DNA from: Pedobacter sp. ASV17
GTDB taxonomy: Bacteria > Bacteroidota > Bacteroidia > Sphingobacteriales > Sphingobacteriaceae
Length of the DNA stretch: 42,284 bases
Direction of reading: 5' to 3'
NCBI RefSeq assembly: GCF_016429065.1
Contig: NZ_JAELTX010000037.1
Coordinates: 1 to 42,284 of the forward strand
Shown: piece by piece, positions 22,362 through 30,973 of the stretch
Layout: each line of letters starts with the position of its first letter
Position numbering within the stretch: position 1 is the stretch's first letter
Program-made: the position numbers and the translations under genes
Notes under the pieces: generated by a model
The model's database searches: none
What the model was told of the DNA's origin: nothing
What the model saw: the letters and a program-made list of their open reading frames with translations, nothing else

Positions 22362-23612
22362 TTAAGGGTATAACAAATACTTTTTCCTCATTTCTTTGTA
22401 CTTGCTCAAACCTGGTTCCCAGCTTGCTCTAATTTCAGCTTCGCTTTTTCCAGCTATAATCTGTTGTCTAAAATCGCCTACGCCAACTAGTTTTTCAATA
22501 GGCAACATCTGATTGCTCAATTTCGAATCAAAGAAAGTTTCCTTTTTAGGAGAGGCTTTGTAAAGCTCTATCATCCACTGGATGTTGATTTGACGAGTTT
22601 TCCTGAAAATTGATGTGTCGTAATTTCTTAAATCGATGCCATAACAAACCTCATCCTTGAAAATTGGCGTTTCGGCCATGCCCTTAATACCTATTGGCGT
22701 AAATGAGAATTCGTAAATGCCTTTGTAGTAAGGTGCGCCCAATATTGTAAAAGGAAATTTAGTTCCTCTGCCGTGGTTCACATAAACCCCTTCAAACAAA
22801 CAAGTACTTGGGTATAATAAGATAGATTGTGGGGTATTTAAGTTTGGTGATGGGCTCACTGGAAGCTCATAAGGCATATCGTGATTGTAGTTCGCATTTT
22901 TGATGACCGTAATTTTGCATTTCAGTTTGTCTTTTAACCAGCCTTCGCCATTTAGCATATGGGCATATTCGCCAACTGTTAAGCCATGTGCTGCAGGGAT
23001 GGGCTGTATACCGACTCCTGATTTAAACTCTGGATCTAAAATTGGTCCGTCAATTACAAAACCGTTAGGGTTTGGACGGTCTAAAATCATTACTTCTTTA
23101 CCATTAGCAGCACAAGCTTCCATTACACGTTGTAAAGTATTGATATAGGTATAGAAACGAACGCCTACATCTTGAATATCAAAGATCATGACGTCAATGT
23201 CTGCTAAATTTTCTTTGCTAGGTGTACTTTGTTTTCCATAGAGAGAAACTACTTTGATGCCTGTTTTAGCATCTGTTTCATTACTTACATGGATGCCTGC
23301 ACTAGCATTACCTCTAAAACCATGCTCTGGACCGAAAATCTTTACTATTTTTACACCACGTTTCAATAAGCTGTCTACGGTAGTTGTTTTACCGATTACA
23401 GAAGTTGGATTAACAACCATGCCTACACGCTTTCCTTTTAATAGGGGAAGGTAAAGTTCGGTTTGTTCAGCACCGGTTTTAAACGTTTTGCTGGCAACTT
23501 GATTTTCTTTGACGGTTGGTTTTGTTTTTTGCGTCTTTTTGCTGTTTTGGCCGCAAGCTGTAAACGTAAAAACAGCTAAGAAAATTTTAAAAAGTAGGAT
23601 TGACTTGTTCAT
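22362..23612 (-). CDS. NamZ-like exo-beta-N-acetylmuramidase (DUF1343), lipoprotein
   Basis: The protein has 416 residues from ATG 23612, which gives a clean lipoprotein signal with Cys20 (FTFTAC); the ATG at 23630 would add six residues. Family blocks include GKRVGMVVNPTSV, FGPEHGFRG, FDIQDVGVRFYTYI, DRPNPNGF, ALGLTVGEYAHMLN-like (AHGLTVGEYAHML) and NTPQSILLYPSTCLFEGV. DUF1343 is the NamZ family (GH171), which removes terminal MurNAc from peptidoglycan fragments in cell-wall recycling. It is probably periplasmic and lipid-anchored. The divergent permease gene starts 77 nt upstream. Confidence 0.9.
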   Translation of the reverse strand: MNKSILLFKIFLAVFTFTACGQNSKKTQKTKPTVKENQVASKTFKTGAEQTELYLPLLKGKRVGMVVNPTSVIGKTTTVDSLLKRGVKIVKIFGPEHGFRGNASAGIHVSNETDAKTGIKVVSLYGKQSTPSKENLADIDVMIFDIQDVGVRFYTYINTLQRVMEACAANGKEVMILDRPNPNGFVIDGPILDPEFKSGVGIQPIPAAHGLTVGEYAHMLNGEGWLKDKLKCKITVIKNANYNHDMPYELPVSPSPNLNTPQSILLYPSTCLFEGVYVNHGRGTKFPFTILGAPYYKGIYEFSFTPIGIKGMAETPIFKDEVCYGIDLRNYDTSIFRKTRQINIQWMIELYKASPKKETFFDSKLSNQMLPIEKLVGVGDFRQQIIAGKSEAEIRASWEPGLSKYKEMRKKYLLYP

Positions 23613-23689
23613 TTTCAGGTTTTTAAGCATTTTTCGCTAAATCGAAATTGAATTAGCATTTTCGCTAAGTTACAATTTATTGCAAAAAG

Positions 23690-24910
23690 TTGAACGTAGA
23701 ATATTTTATATCGAGCCGTATTTCTTTAAAAGCTGAAAGAACCTTTTCTAAGCTGATTGTGCGTATTGCTATTGCGGGTGTAATGCTGAGCTTGGCAGTG
23801 ATGATTCTTTCCATTGCCATTATCAAGGGTTTTAAAACAGAGATACAGGATAAGGTGAGAGGTTTTGTAGGGGACATACAGATTTACAGGTTCGACTTAA
23901 ATGGGTCTTTTGAGAAATCGCCGTTTATCCCGAATGATACCACTATTAACAGCCTTAAACATAATACTCAAATAGCTTCTTTTTATCCTTTTGCCACCAA
24001 GCCAGCTATTATTGTAGCCAACGGAGAAGTAGAGGGGATCAATTTTAAAGGCATTGACGGCACTTACGATTGGGCCTATATCAAAAAACATTTGGTGAGT
24101 GGTAAGGTGATTGATTTTGCGGATACGACTAAGGCCGCGCAACAGGTGTTGATTTCGGAATATACCGCCAATCGCCTAGTGCTTAAAACAGGTGATAGCT
24201 TTATCATGCACTTTGTACAAAATCCACCCAGGAAAAGGAAATTGACCATTGTAGGGATTTATAGTATTGGGATTGAAAGCCTGGATAAAGGTTTTGTGAT
24301 TGGGGATATTGGACTGATTAGGAGACTGAACAATTGGTTGCCACAACAAACAGGAGGGATAGAAGTACGCATTAAGGACTTTAAACTGTTAAAGCCTGTT
24401 GCCGATGAGGTTTATGCTAACTTAGAAATGAAACTGCGGTCGAGGTCGGTAGAGGAAAGTACGCCTGAAATTTTTACTTGGCTATCGCTGTTGGATGTGA
24501 ATACAAGGGTATTACTGATTTTAATGCTCATTGTAGGGGTCATCAACATGATTACGGCTTTGCTCATTATGATTCTTGAACGTACCAACATGATTGGAAT
24601 GTTAAAGGCCATGGGAATGAGTAATGGCAGCATGATGAAAATATTTCTTTACAATGCCATTTACTTAGTGGGAATTGGTTTGCTGCTTGGTAATATTTTA
24701 GGTTTGGGACTATGCTTTTTGCAGGATTATACTCATGTATTTAAGCTAGAACAAACGAATTATTATTTGGACCACGTGCCTATTGAGGTGCATCTTAAAG
24801 ATGTGCTTTTGTTGAACTTGGCTACCGTGGTAACTTGTACTGTAGTGCTCATTATCCCGTCGATGTTAGTGAGTAGGATTAGCCCGCTGAAAGCGATAAG
24901 GTTTAAGTAG
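23690..24910 (+). CDS. LolC/LolE-type ABC transporter permease (FtsX domain)
   Basis: The protein has 406 residues. One N-terminal helix (about 25-45, IAGVMLSLAVMILSIAII), a large periplasmic domain and three C-terminal helices (about 270-295, 320-345, 370-395) give the MacB/LolE topology. VFIxxxLGFxxxIxx-like (IIKGFKTEIQDKVRGFVGDI) and ERTNMIGMLKAMGMSN mark the FtsX family. It may move lipoproteins from the inner membrane. The start is TTG 23690; the next in-frame ATG is inside the first helix. The ATPase (LolD) is not adjacent. Confidence 0.9.
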   Translation: MNVEYFISSRISLKAERTFSKLIVRIAIAGVMLSLAVMILSIAIIKGFKTEIQDKVRGFVGDIQIYRFDLNGSFEKSPFIPNDTTINSLKHNTQIASFYPFATKPAIIVANGEVEGINFKGIDGTYDWAYIKKHLVSGKVIDFADTTKAAQQVLISEYTANRLVLKTGDSFIMHFVQNPPRKRKLTIVGIYSIGIESLDKGFVIGDIGLIRRLNNWLPQQTGGIEVRIKDFKLLKPVADEVYANLEMKLRSRSVEESTPEIFTWLSLLDVNTRVLLILMLIVGVINMITALLIMILERTNMIGMLKAMGMSNGSMMKIFLYNAIYLVGIGLLLGNILGLGLCFLQDYTHVFKLEQTNYYLDHVPIEVHLKDVLLLNLATVVTCTVVLIIPSMLVSRISPLKAIRFK

Positions 24911-24923
24911 GGGGATTGTATTG

Positions 24924-25124
24924 AACCACCTTAGACATCTTAGAGCATTTTAGCTTTTTGAACCATTAAGGTATTAAGGGACATTAAGTTTTAATACTAT
25001 TTTGTTTATTTCTCAATATTTTTTAACCACCTTAGACATCTTAGAGCATTTTAGCTTTTTGAACGATTAGGTGTTAAGGGGCATTAAGTTTTAATACTAT
25101 TTTGTTTATTTCTCAATGTTTTTT
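24924..25124. repeat. Two tandem ~100-bp units of the ACCACCTTAG repeat
   Basis: Units at 24924-25024 (101 bp) and 25025-25124 (100 bp) are nearly identical. Each begins AACCACCTTAGACATCTTAG and contains TTTTGAAC, GGTATTAAGGG-like and TTTTAATACTATTTTG. A third, longer unit follows at 25125. There is no coding frame, and there are too few units for a CRISPR. Confidence 0.9.
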
Positions 25125-25283
25125 AACCACCTTAGACATCTTAGAGCATTTTAGTTTTTTGAACCTTTAAGGTATTAAGGGGCATTAAGTTTTGTTGGTT
25201 ATTGTCTTAATTTTCTTCATTTCTTAATGTTTAATTTTTTTTAATCATCTTAGACGACTGTGCCTTAGATGAACTAAGGTGGT
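25125..25283. repeat. MITE-like ACCACCTTAG element, left of the HAD gene
   Basis: The unit begins ACCACCTTAGACATCTTAG (25126-) and ends CTAAGGTGGT (25274-25283), so its ends are imperfect inverted repeats of about 22 bp. The last 125 bp are nearly identical to 25854-26014 on the other side of the HAD-like gene. Confidence 0.85.
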
Positions 25284-25332
25284 AAAATGAAGTAATGATA
25301 TGTGTAGCCCTAATAATATTAAATTGAACTAG

Positions 25333-25785
25333 ATGATCATATCCTTTGACCTTGACGATTTACTTATTCCAGGTGTAAAAACGTTTAGTACTGAACGAAG
25401 AAACTTGTTTCAAAAGCTTTTAGGGATTGAAGCTATAAGACTCGGAACGGTCGCACTTTTTAGAAGATTGCAAAGGGAGGGACATCACATTTATATTTAT
25501 ACTACCTCTTTCCGGTCGCCAATGAGAATAAGATTGATGTTTTTGTCTTATCAAATCTCTGTTAAGAAAATAATCAATCAACGTTTACACAACGAAGTGT
25601 TAAGAGAACAACGTAATAGGACTTCAAAATACCCACCAGCATTTAATATTGATATTCATATTGACGATTCATTAGGTGTGAGAATTGAAGGTGAGAGATA
25701 TAACTTTGCTACGGTTATTATTGATGAAAACGATAGTGCTTGGCAGGGAACAATTATAGAAGCGATAAGGAGCTGTAATAGGTAA
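25333..25785 (+). CDS. Small HAD-like hydrolase
   Basis: The protein has 150 residues. HAD motif I is degenerate but present as FDLDDLL (Asp5, Asp7; usual DxDGT), YTTSFRSP near 56-63 provides the motif II Thr/Ser, and HIDDSLGV near 110-117 the acidic motif III/IV. The substrate and cap domain are unknown; the short length implies a capless or minimal cap member. It stands alone between near-identical repeats (25125-25283 and 25854-26014), suggesting a mobile or duplicated cassette. No promoter could be assigned. Confidence 0.75.
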   Translation: MIISFDLDDLLIPGVKTFSTERRNLFQKLLGIEAIRLGTVALFRRLQREGHHIYIYTTSFRSPMRIRLMFLSYQISVKKIINQRLHNEVLREQRNRTSKYPPAFNIDIHIDDSLGVRIEGERYNFATVIIDENDSAWQGTIIEAIRSCNR

Positions 25786-25813
25786 CACAATAGTTAGATG
25801 TTATAAACATTTT

Positions 25814-25837
25814 GTCATTCCGAGTTTCGAGGAATCT
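25814..25837. repeat. GTCATTCC-type element, downstream of the HAD gene
   Basis: GTCATTCCGAG and CGAGGAATCT form a hairpin around TTT, of the same class as 12330-12354. It lies 28 nt after the HAD-like stop, in the position of a terminator. Confidence 0.75.
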
Positions 25838-25853
25838 TTTGTAGTATATATTG

Positions 25854-26014
25854 AACCACCTTAGAGCATTTTAGTTTTTTGAACCATTAAGGTATTAAGG
25901 GACATTAAGTTTTATTGGTTATTGTCTTAATTTTCTTCATTTCTTAATGTTTAAATTTTTTAATCGTCTTAGACGACTGTGCCTTAGAAGAACTAAGGTG
26001 TCTTAGGCGGTAAA
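25854..26014. repeat. MITE-like ACCACCTTAG element, right of the HAD gene
   Basis: This unit begins AACCACCTTAGAGCATTTTAG, lacking the ACATCTTAG segment of the left copy, and continues nearly identically through TTATTGTCTTAATTTTCTTC to GACGACTGTGCCTTAGAAG. It runs up to the ppx stop codon at 26016. Confidence 0.85.
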
Positions 26015-26015
26015 G

Positions 26016-26918
26016 TTACGCCATCCCCTGCAAAACCCCCATTTTTAAATCATAAGTAGATAGGGTAATTTGCTTAAGACCAAGTTCGGCCAGAACATAA
26101 TTGGTAATGATAGAAGCCATCACAATCATATCTACCCTTAATGGGATAAGATTGGGCATCTGACTACGTTCTTCGTGCGTTGATTCAATTAGTTTCTCGC
26201 TCAGTTGGTGGTAGGCGTTAATGTCAATAGGTGCTTTGGAAACTTGATGGATATTTAGTGAAGGATTGAGCATGGCCGAGTAAGTCTCAAACGCACCGGC
26301 AGAACCTATCAAGGTTTCGGCACCGAAATCCTTTCCAAAGGTTATTAACTCAGTCAAGGTGTCTTGCAAATGGTTTTGGATATGCTGTTGGTCGGTAATG
26401 CTAATAGGATCCGATTTGAAGAATTTCTGCATTAATCTGGCGGCACCAATATCAAAGCTTTTTTTCCAATAAAAACCTTGTTCGTCGCAGAAAATAAACT
26501 CGGTACTACCACCCCCAATATCCATAATTAGGGATTTACCTTTGATGGCTCCACTGGCTTTTACGCCTTCGTAAATCAAATGTGCTTCTTCATTGCCATC
26601 AACCACTTCAATAGTAATTCCTGTTTGTTGTTTAACGGCATCAATAAACTCTTGGCCATTACCAGCACTGCGTACACCAGAAGTGGCTACAGCTCTTACT
26701 TTAGAAACTCCATATTCCTGCAGTGTGGTGCTGAATTCCTTTAAGCAATTGATACCACGCTCAAAAGCAGCAGGGATAATTCTATTTTCGAGGGTAATGT
26801 CTTCACCTAGTTTTACAGGTTTGTTGGTTTTAAAGATAATTTTCGTCTCATTTTCTGCTTTTTCGGCAATAATAAGATGAAATGTATTGGTGCCTAAATC
26901 TATCGCCGCAATTTTCAT
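26016..26918 (-). CDS. Exopolyphosphatase/guanosine-pentaphosphatase family protein
   Basis: The protein has 300 residues, the length of single-domain Ppx/GppA enzymes. The actin-like phosphate loops are AAIDLGTNTFHLII (residues 4-17) and SLIMDIGGGSTEFIF (about 130-144). VRAVATSGVRSAGNG is the third family block. These enzymes release phosphate from polyphosphate or act on pppGpp; short Bacteroidota forms are usually called Ppx/GppA phosphatases and substrate preference cannot be read here. The 3' end abuts the ACCACCTTAG element. Confidence 0.92.
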   Translation of the reverse strand: MKIAAIDLGTNTFHLIIAEKAENETKIIFKTNKPVKLGEDITLENRIIPAAFERGINCLKEFSTTLQEYGVSKVRAVATSGVRSAGNGQEFIDAVKQQTGITIEVVDGNEEAHLIYEGVKASGAIKGKSLIMDIGGGSTEFIFCDEQGFYWKKSFDIGAARLMQKFFKSDPISITDQQHIQNHLQDTLTELITFGKDFGAETLIGSAGAFETYSAMLNPSLNIHQVSKAPIDINAYHQLSEKLIESTHEERSQMPNLIPLRVDMIVMASIITNYVLAELGLKQITLSTYDLKMGVLQGMA

Positions 26919-27251
26919 ATTTCTGTTGAGTCGTAAGTCTTAATTTTAATTAAAGGTAACATCTAATCTGTTTTTTTGCTCTTCCATATTTGAAATCATT
27001 TTCAATTTTGTGCTGCCTTATATTTTTTAACCACCAAAGCTGTGCTCTTCCAGATTTCAAATCACGAAGAGCGACGAGAAGAGTTTGTTGAGCGCTTAAG
27101 TCTCCTTCATTTCTACATAGGAGAATTGAAAATCTACCGATTAAAATCTAATAACTTGTTAAACTTTAATTCGTAAGGTTGTGGTCCTCCTCGTTCCTTA
27201 TTCAAAGGGAATAACTTGAAGAAGTATGCAACAATCCTAACTAGATGATTT
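26919..27251. other. Gene-free stretch with GCTCTTCC elements
   Basis: No gene was found. GCTCTTCCATATTTGAAATC lies at 26978-26997 and a related GCTCTTCCAGATTTCAAAT...GAAGAGC hairpin at 27044-27072. The 3' part, to the OsmC stop, has nothing I recognise. Confidence 0.6.
26978..27072. repeat. GCTCTTCC dispersed elements (two copies)
   Basis: One copy at 26978-26997 and a second at 27044-27072, where GCTCTTC is closed by GAAGAGC. A third copy (GCTCTTCCAGATTTGAAAT) begins at 27740, beyond the OsmC gene. Confidence 0.65.
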
Positions 27252-27704
27252 CTAAATTGCTATACAAGTTGCTGTATGCAATGCCTTAAAATTACATGAA
27301 TTAGCTATAAAACACAGTTCATTAGCTTCTTTGTGTAAGGAATTAGCGAGGTTTATTTGGTTTGGGTTATTTATGGTAACGGTAGGGTACAGATGCACTT
27401 CCACGAATTTTCCACTACCTTTTTCATTGGTTTCTAGTGTTGCTATAGCTTGGTCCGTATAAGCTAAAATCTCTATTTGGTGTTGACTGCAAACATATAA
27501 GTAAGACATCATATGGCACGACATGAGGCTGCTCAATAGCAAATCTTCTGGATTATGTAAGCTAGGGTCTCCCTTAAAAGCTTTTGCAGCCGATATGGCT
27601 AATTCTTGCTTGCCATCGAAACTGATTGTATGACTTTTTAAGTATCTTTTAGTGGAAGAGGTTTCTGTTCTCCAATTAAGTGCGGCTTTAAAAAAGTGTT
27701 TCAT
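27252..27704 (-). CDS. OsmC-family peroxiredoxin-like protein
   Basis: The protein has about 150 residues. The two catalytic cysteines of OsmC/Ohr proteins are in SSLMSCHMMSYLYVC (first, near residue 65) and ANELCFIANSC (second, near residue 132). The HNPEDLLLSSL block before the first Cys is typical. OsmC reduces organic peroxides. ATG 27704 is preferred; ATG 27710 would add two residues. It stands alone, flanked on both sides by GCTCTTCC repeats. Confidence 0.9.
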   Translation of the reverse strand: MKHFFKAALNWRTETSSTKRYLKSHTISFDGKQELAISAAKAFKGDPSLHNPEDLLLSSLMSCHMMSYLYVCSQHQIEILAYTDQAIATLETNEKGSGKFVEVHLYPTVTINNPNQINLANSLHKEANELCFIANSCNFKALHTATCIAI

Positions 27705-27739
27705 TAGCATGGTTTCTGGAAATGGGTTTAATGATCTCT

Positions 27740-27760
27740 GCTCTTCCAGATTTGAAATTT
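27740..27760. repeat. GCTCTTCC dispersed element, third copy
   Basis: GCTCTTCCAGATTTGAAATT lies 36 nt upstream of the OsmC start codon. It matches the two copies beyond the 3' end of that gene. Confidence 0.6.
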
Positions 27761-27832
27761 GAAGGCCCTATTGTAGGATTTGTAATCCGACTAGATAAGT
27801 AAATAAATTACGGATTAGAAATTTGCAGATAG

Positions 27833-27864
27833 AGACTTACGAAGTTTCAAAACTTCGTAAGTCT
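27833..27864. repeat. Dispersed AGACTTACGAAGTTT hairpin repeat, copy 3
   Basis: Arms 27833-27847 and 27850-27864 pair perfectly over 15 bp with a 2-nt loop. It lies 10 nt beyond the permease stop, where a terminator for the minus-strand ABC operon would be expected. The extra third arm of copies 1 and 2 is absent. Confidence 0.85.
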
Positions 27865-27874
27865 TAAAGGTAAA

Positions 27875-29209
27875 TTAGTTCTTATAAGTAAACCACTTGA
27901 ACATCTCTTTAAAGGTTGTTTTTTTGCCGTACATTAAAATACCTACGCGGTAAATACGTCCAGCAATCCAAACGGTGGCTACAAAACCAACTGCCAAAAT
28001 AGCCATGGATAAAGCCAGTTCCCAACCAGGTACACCATAAGGAATACGCACCACCATGGCAATAGGAGAGGTAAAGGGAATCATCGATAACCAAAATGCC
28101 GTACTGCCATAAGGGTCGTTGGTAACCACGCTTAATGATAAGGCATAACCCAATAACAGCGGCAGCATTACGGGAAGCATAAATTGCTGCGTTTCTGTTT
28201 CGCTATCCACGGCAGAGCCAATAGCAGCATAAAGGGCACTGTAAAACAAATAGCCACCCAAAAAGAAAAATAAAAATACTACGATAATTTTGCCTACATC
28301 CAATCCAGCTAAGCTTTTTTGAATATCAGCAACAGGGCCTTGCGGAGCTGCCGAAGTCATTTGGTTAGCACCACTTATTTGTGTTTGCGCTTGGGTAGAA
28401 GCTGTAATTTCTTTGATATCTTCTTTGTTGGTGAACAAGCTCACCGCTGCCGTACTGATGGCTAGCGTAAGTACAATCCATAACATAAATTGGGTTAAAC
28501 CTACCAAAGCGATACCTACAATCTTGCCCATCATTAATTGAAATGGCTTTACTGAAGAGACGATAACTTCGATAATACGGTTTGTTTTTTCCTCGATAAC
28601 GCCACGCATTACCTGTATGCCGTACATCATGATGAACATAAACATGAGCACACCTGCGGTGAATGCGATAAAAGTACTTGCACCGGCACTCGATTCTTCC
28701 TCTTTACCAGTTTCTGCAATTTTTTTGGTCGAAATATCTACCGTGGTTTTAAGCTTGTCCAAATCGGTTTGCGAAATGCCAGATTCTTTAAGTTTTTGAG
28801 TTCTGATGAGCTCCTCGATGTCTCCAGAAATACGGCGGTTTAACGACATGCCTGGTTGCTTGGCACCAAAAAGCTCTACACCTTTTGGAGCTGCTAAACT
28901 AAACTCAGGTAAATAAAGGATATAGTCGTAATCGGCTTTGCTGAGGTCCTTTTTTGCTTGGTCTAAGCTTTTGTCAATATAAACGTAGGATACATTTTGG
29001 TTGGAGCTTAGCTTTTCCGTTAAAGTTTTGTTCGCACTTACAATAGCCACCTTGTCGTGGGTGTCTTTAATGCCTTTGTAGGCAAAAAAGCCAATAAGTG
29101 CATAAACGCCAGCAATTAATAATGGCGTTAAAAAGGTCATTACAATGAACGATTTCTTTTTAACTCTCGAAAAATATTCTCTTTGGATAATGAGTAAGAT
29201 TTTATTCAT
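27875..29209 (-). CDS. ABC-2 type permease (NatB-like)
   Basis: The protein has 444 residues. One N-terminal helix (SFIVMTFLTPLLIAGVYALIGF) precedes a long extracytoplasmic region (about 45-180), then five or six helices with VMRGVIEEKTNRIIEVIVSSVKPFQLMMGKI, the hallmark of NatB/ABC-2 exporters. It overlaps the ATPase gene by 8 nt and forms a two-gene operon with it. NatAB exports sodium in Bacillus; the cargo here is unknown. The hairpin at 27833-27864 follows its stop. Confidence 0.92.
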   Translation of the reverse strand: MNKILLIIQREYFSRVKKKSFIVMTFLTPLLIAGVYALIGFFAYKGIKDTHDKVAIVSANKTLTEKLSSNQNVSYVYIDKSLDQAKKDLSKADYDYILYLPEFSLAAPKGVELFGAKQPGMSLNRRISGDIEELIRTQKLKESGISQTDLDKLKTTVDISTKKIAETGKEEESSAGASTFIAFTAGVLMFMFIMMYGIQVMRGVIEEKTNRIIEVIVSSVKPFQLMMGKIVGIALVGLTQFMLWIVLTLAISTAAVSLFTNKEDIKEITASTQAQTQISGANQMTSAAPQGPVADIQKSLAGLDVGKIIVVFLFFFLGGYLFYSALYAAIGSAVDSETETQQFMLPVMLPLLLGYALSLSVVTNDPYGSTAFWLSMIPFTSPIAMVVRIPYGVPGWELALSMAILAVGFVATVWIAGRIYRVGILMYGKKTTFKEMFKWFTYKN

Positions 29210-30110
29210 GGTTTTGTCCTTTCACTTTTTCAATAAAAATATCGTTCATGGTAGGAATTACTTCATCTAAACGGTGAATGTTTGCATGAGGAAGCAATTG
29301 CGACAGGGCTTCGTTGGCTACACGGTTAGGTTTTAACTGTAGTTTTACCAAAGTGTGGTTTTTTACTTTTTCGGTTTGCAATACCTCGTAAATATCATTG
29401 CTGGCCGTTTCGTAATCGCCTTCGTACTCTATCCAGTAGGCATTGTTGCGGTAAGCATTTTTAATCTCGTCAACAGCACCGTCCAATATTTTTTTAGATT
29501 TGTTAATGAGGGCTATGTTATCGCAAAGTTCCTCCACACTTTCCATGCGGTGGGTTGAGAAAATGAATGTTGCACCATTTTTGTTTAGCTCCAAAATCTC
29601 GTTTTTAATGATATCGGCATTCACAGGGTCAAAACCAGAGAAAGGCTCGTCCAGAATTATCAATTCAGGCTGGTGCAATATTGTGGCTACAAACTGTACC
29701 TTTTGTTGCATTCCCTTACTTAAATCTTCTACTTTTTTGTTCCACCAGTCCTTCATTTCCAGCTTTTCAAACCAGTATTTAATGCGTTTGGTCGCTTCAG
29801 AGGTGTGCAGACCTTTCAATTTAGAGAGGTAAAGTACTTGTTCACCAATTTCCATTTTTTTGTAAAGACCGCGTTCTTCGGGCAAATAACCAATCTGCGA
29901 AATATGGTTGGCATTCAGCCTTTCGCCGTTAAAAAATACTTCGCCGCTATCAGGAGCAGTAATTTGGGTGATAATTCTAATGAGAGAAGTTTTGCCAGCA
30001 CCGTTGGGACCCAATAACCCAAAAATTTTGCCTTTTTCTACCTCAAGGCTTACATCATTTAGGGCACGGTGCGTAGCATACTGTTTTACAATATTCTTTA
30101 CGCTTAACAT
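29202..30110 (-). CDS. ABC transporter ATP-binding protein (NatA-like, DUF4162 tail)
   Basis: The protein has 302 residues. Walker A is GPNGAGKT (34-41), the signature LSKGMQQKVQ, Walker B LIILDEPFSGFDPVN and the H-loop STHRMES. A C-terminal DUF4162 domain (about 220-302) fits exporters of the NatA type. It is the motor for the permease in the same operon, which it overlaps by 8 nt. Confidence 0.96.
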   Translation of the reverse strand: MLSVKNIVKQYATHRALNDVSLEVEKGKIFGLLGPNGAGKTSLIRIITQITAPDSGEVFFNGERLNANHISQIGYLPEERGLYKKMEIGEQVLYLSKLKGLHTSEATKRIKYWFEKLEMKDWWNKKVEDLSKGMQQKVQFVATILHQPELIILDEPFSGFDPVNADIIKNEILELNKNGATFIFSTHRMESVEELCDNIALINKSKKILDGAVDEIKNAYRNNAYWIEYEGDYETASNDIYEVLQTEKVKNHTLVKLQLKPNRVANEALSQLLPHANIHRLDEVIPTMNDIFIEKVKGQNHE

Positions 30111-30211
30111 ATCTATCGTTTAGTTTCGATGATAAGATAGCAAAAAAGGCGTTTTGTTACGAAGCTTTGTGTATTTGTTGAGAAAAATTTAGCTAGTAAA
30201 CAATGGCAAAT

Positions 30212-30384
30212 GTAGCCCTGCTTTCCATTACAAGTCCTCGCTTTGCTGCGGGCTTTTCATTTCAATAAGGTTTATGGTACAAGGGGATGTGGAATAACTT
30301 TGCGTCTCTTTGCGAAATCTTAAAAATCCTTTGCGTTAAATTATTTAACCGCTAAGAAAAGAAGAAGTCGCTAAGAACGCAAAG
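30212..30384. repeat. Two palindromic elements between ABC and Lrp genes
   Basis: 30212-30255 contains AGCCCTGC and GCTGCGGGCT as an imperfect inverted pair. 30298-30384 begins CTTTGCGT and ends ACGCAAAG, with internal TTTGCG, TTTGCGTTAAA, AACCGCTAAG and CGCTAAG words, a TTTGCG-type dispersed element. Confidence 0.7.
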
Positions 30385-30388
30385 GAAA

Positions 30389-30874
30389 CTACTGTCTAGG
30401 TGTTTTCAAATGCTCCAATGTAATCGTAGAACCAATCTTAACCAAATCAGTGGCAATAAAACTCCTGAACCTTTTGATATTGCTATTGGCAAAGAATAAC
30501 CTGCGGCAAAGCTGTTCGTAATAATGCATAGAAGGAACAACCACAATTAAAATGAAGTCTGTATCGCCAGTAACATAGTAGCACTGCTGTACTTCGGGAC
30601 AGCTTTTAAAACTCGATTTTGCTTCATCAATGGCTTGTATCTTTTCATTTTCCATAGCCACCGTTACACAAATGGTGATGAGGTTGCCCAACTTTTGGCT
30701 GTTGAGTACCGAAGTGTTCGATACAATAAAGCCTGTTTCTGTAAGCCTTTTTATTCTTCGTTGTACCGCTGCTGCTGATAGCCCAATTTTATCGCCAATA
30801 TCGCGTTGAGGAGTGAAGTTATCCGTTTGCAATAAGTTCAAGATAGAAATGTCGAAAGAATCAAGTTCGGTCAT
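30389..30874 (-). CDS. Lrp/AsnC-family transcriptional regulator
   Basis: The protein has 161 residues from ATG 30874, where the family start MTELDSFDISILNLLQ falls; the longer frame begins with unrelated residues. The helix-turn-helix (DIGDKIGLSAAAVQRRIKRL) occupies about 24-46 and the RAM ligand domain the rest, including QQCYYVTGDTDFILIV. Such regulators respond to amino acids. The gene is divergent from an EamA transporter 99 nt away, which it probably controls. Confidence 0.94.
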   Translation of the reverse strand: MTELDSFDISILNLLQTDNFTPQRDIGDKIGLSAAAVQRRIKRLTETGFIVSNTSVLNSQKLGNLITICVTVAMENEKIQAIDEAKSSFKSCPEVQQCYYVTGDTDFILIVVVPSMHYYEQLCRRLFFANSNIKRFRSFIATDLVKIGSTITLEHLKTPRQ

Positions 30875-30946
30875 AATTGATGTTGATATGAAACAAAATT
30901 GCAAAATAGCTCTTTAAATTAAGGAATTAATTTGTGTTGTCTGTGT

Positions 30947-30954
30947 TATTTTTG
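30947..30954 (+). promoter_or_regulatory. -7 box of the EamA transporter gene
   Basis: TATTTTTG fits TAnnTTTG and lies 19 nt before ATG 30974. No good -33 box is 17-23 nt upstream, so activation by a regulator such as the divergent Lrp protein is plausible. Confidence 0.4.
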
Positions 30955-30973
30955 CGTTAAAGAAATTAGAATC

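Noticed and set aside
24924..25283. CRISPR array
   Set aside because: Units are about 100 bp with no unique spacers between identical short repeats; only three occur, and no cas gene is present.
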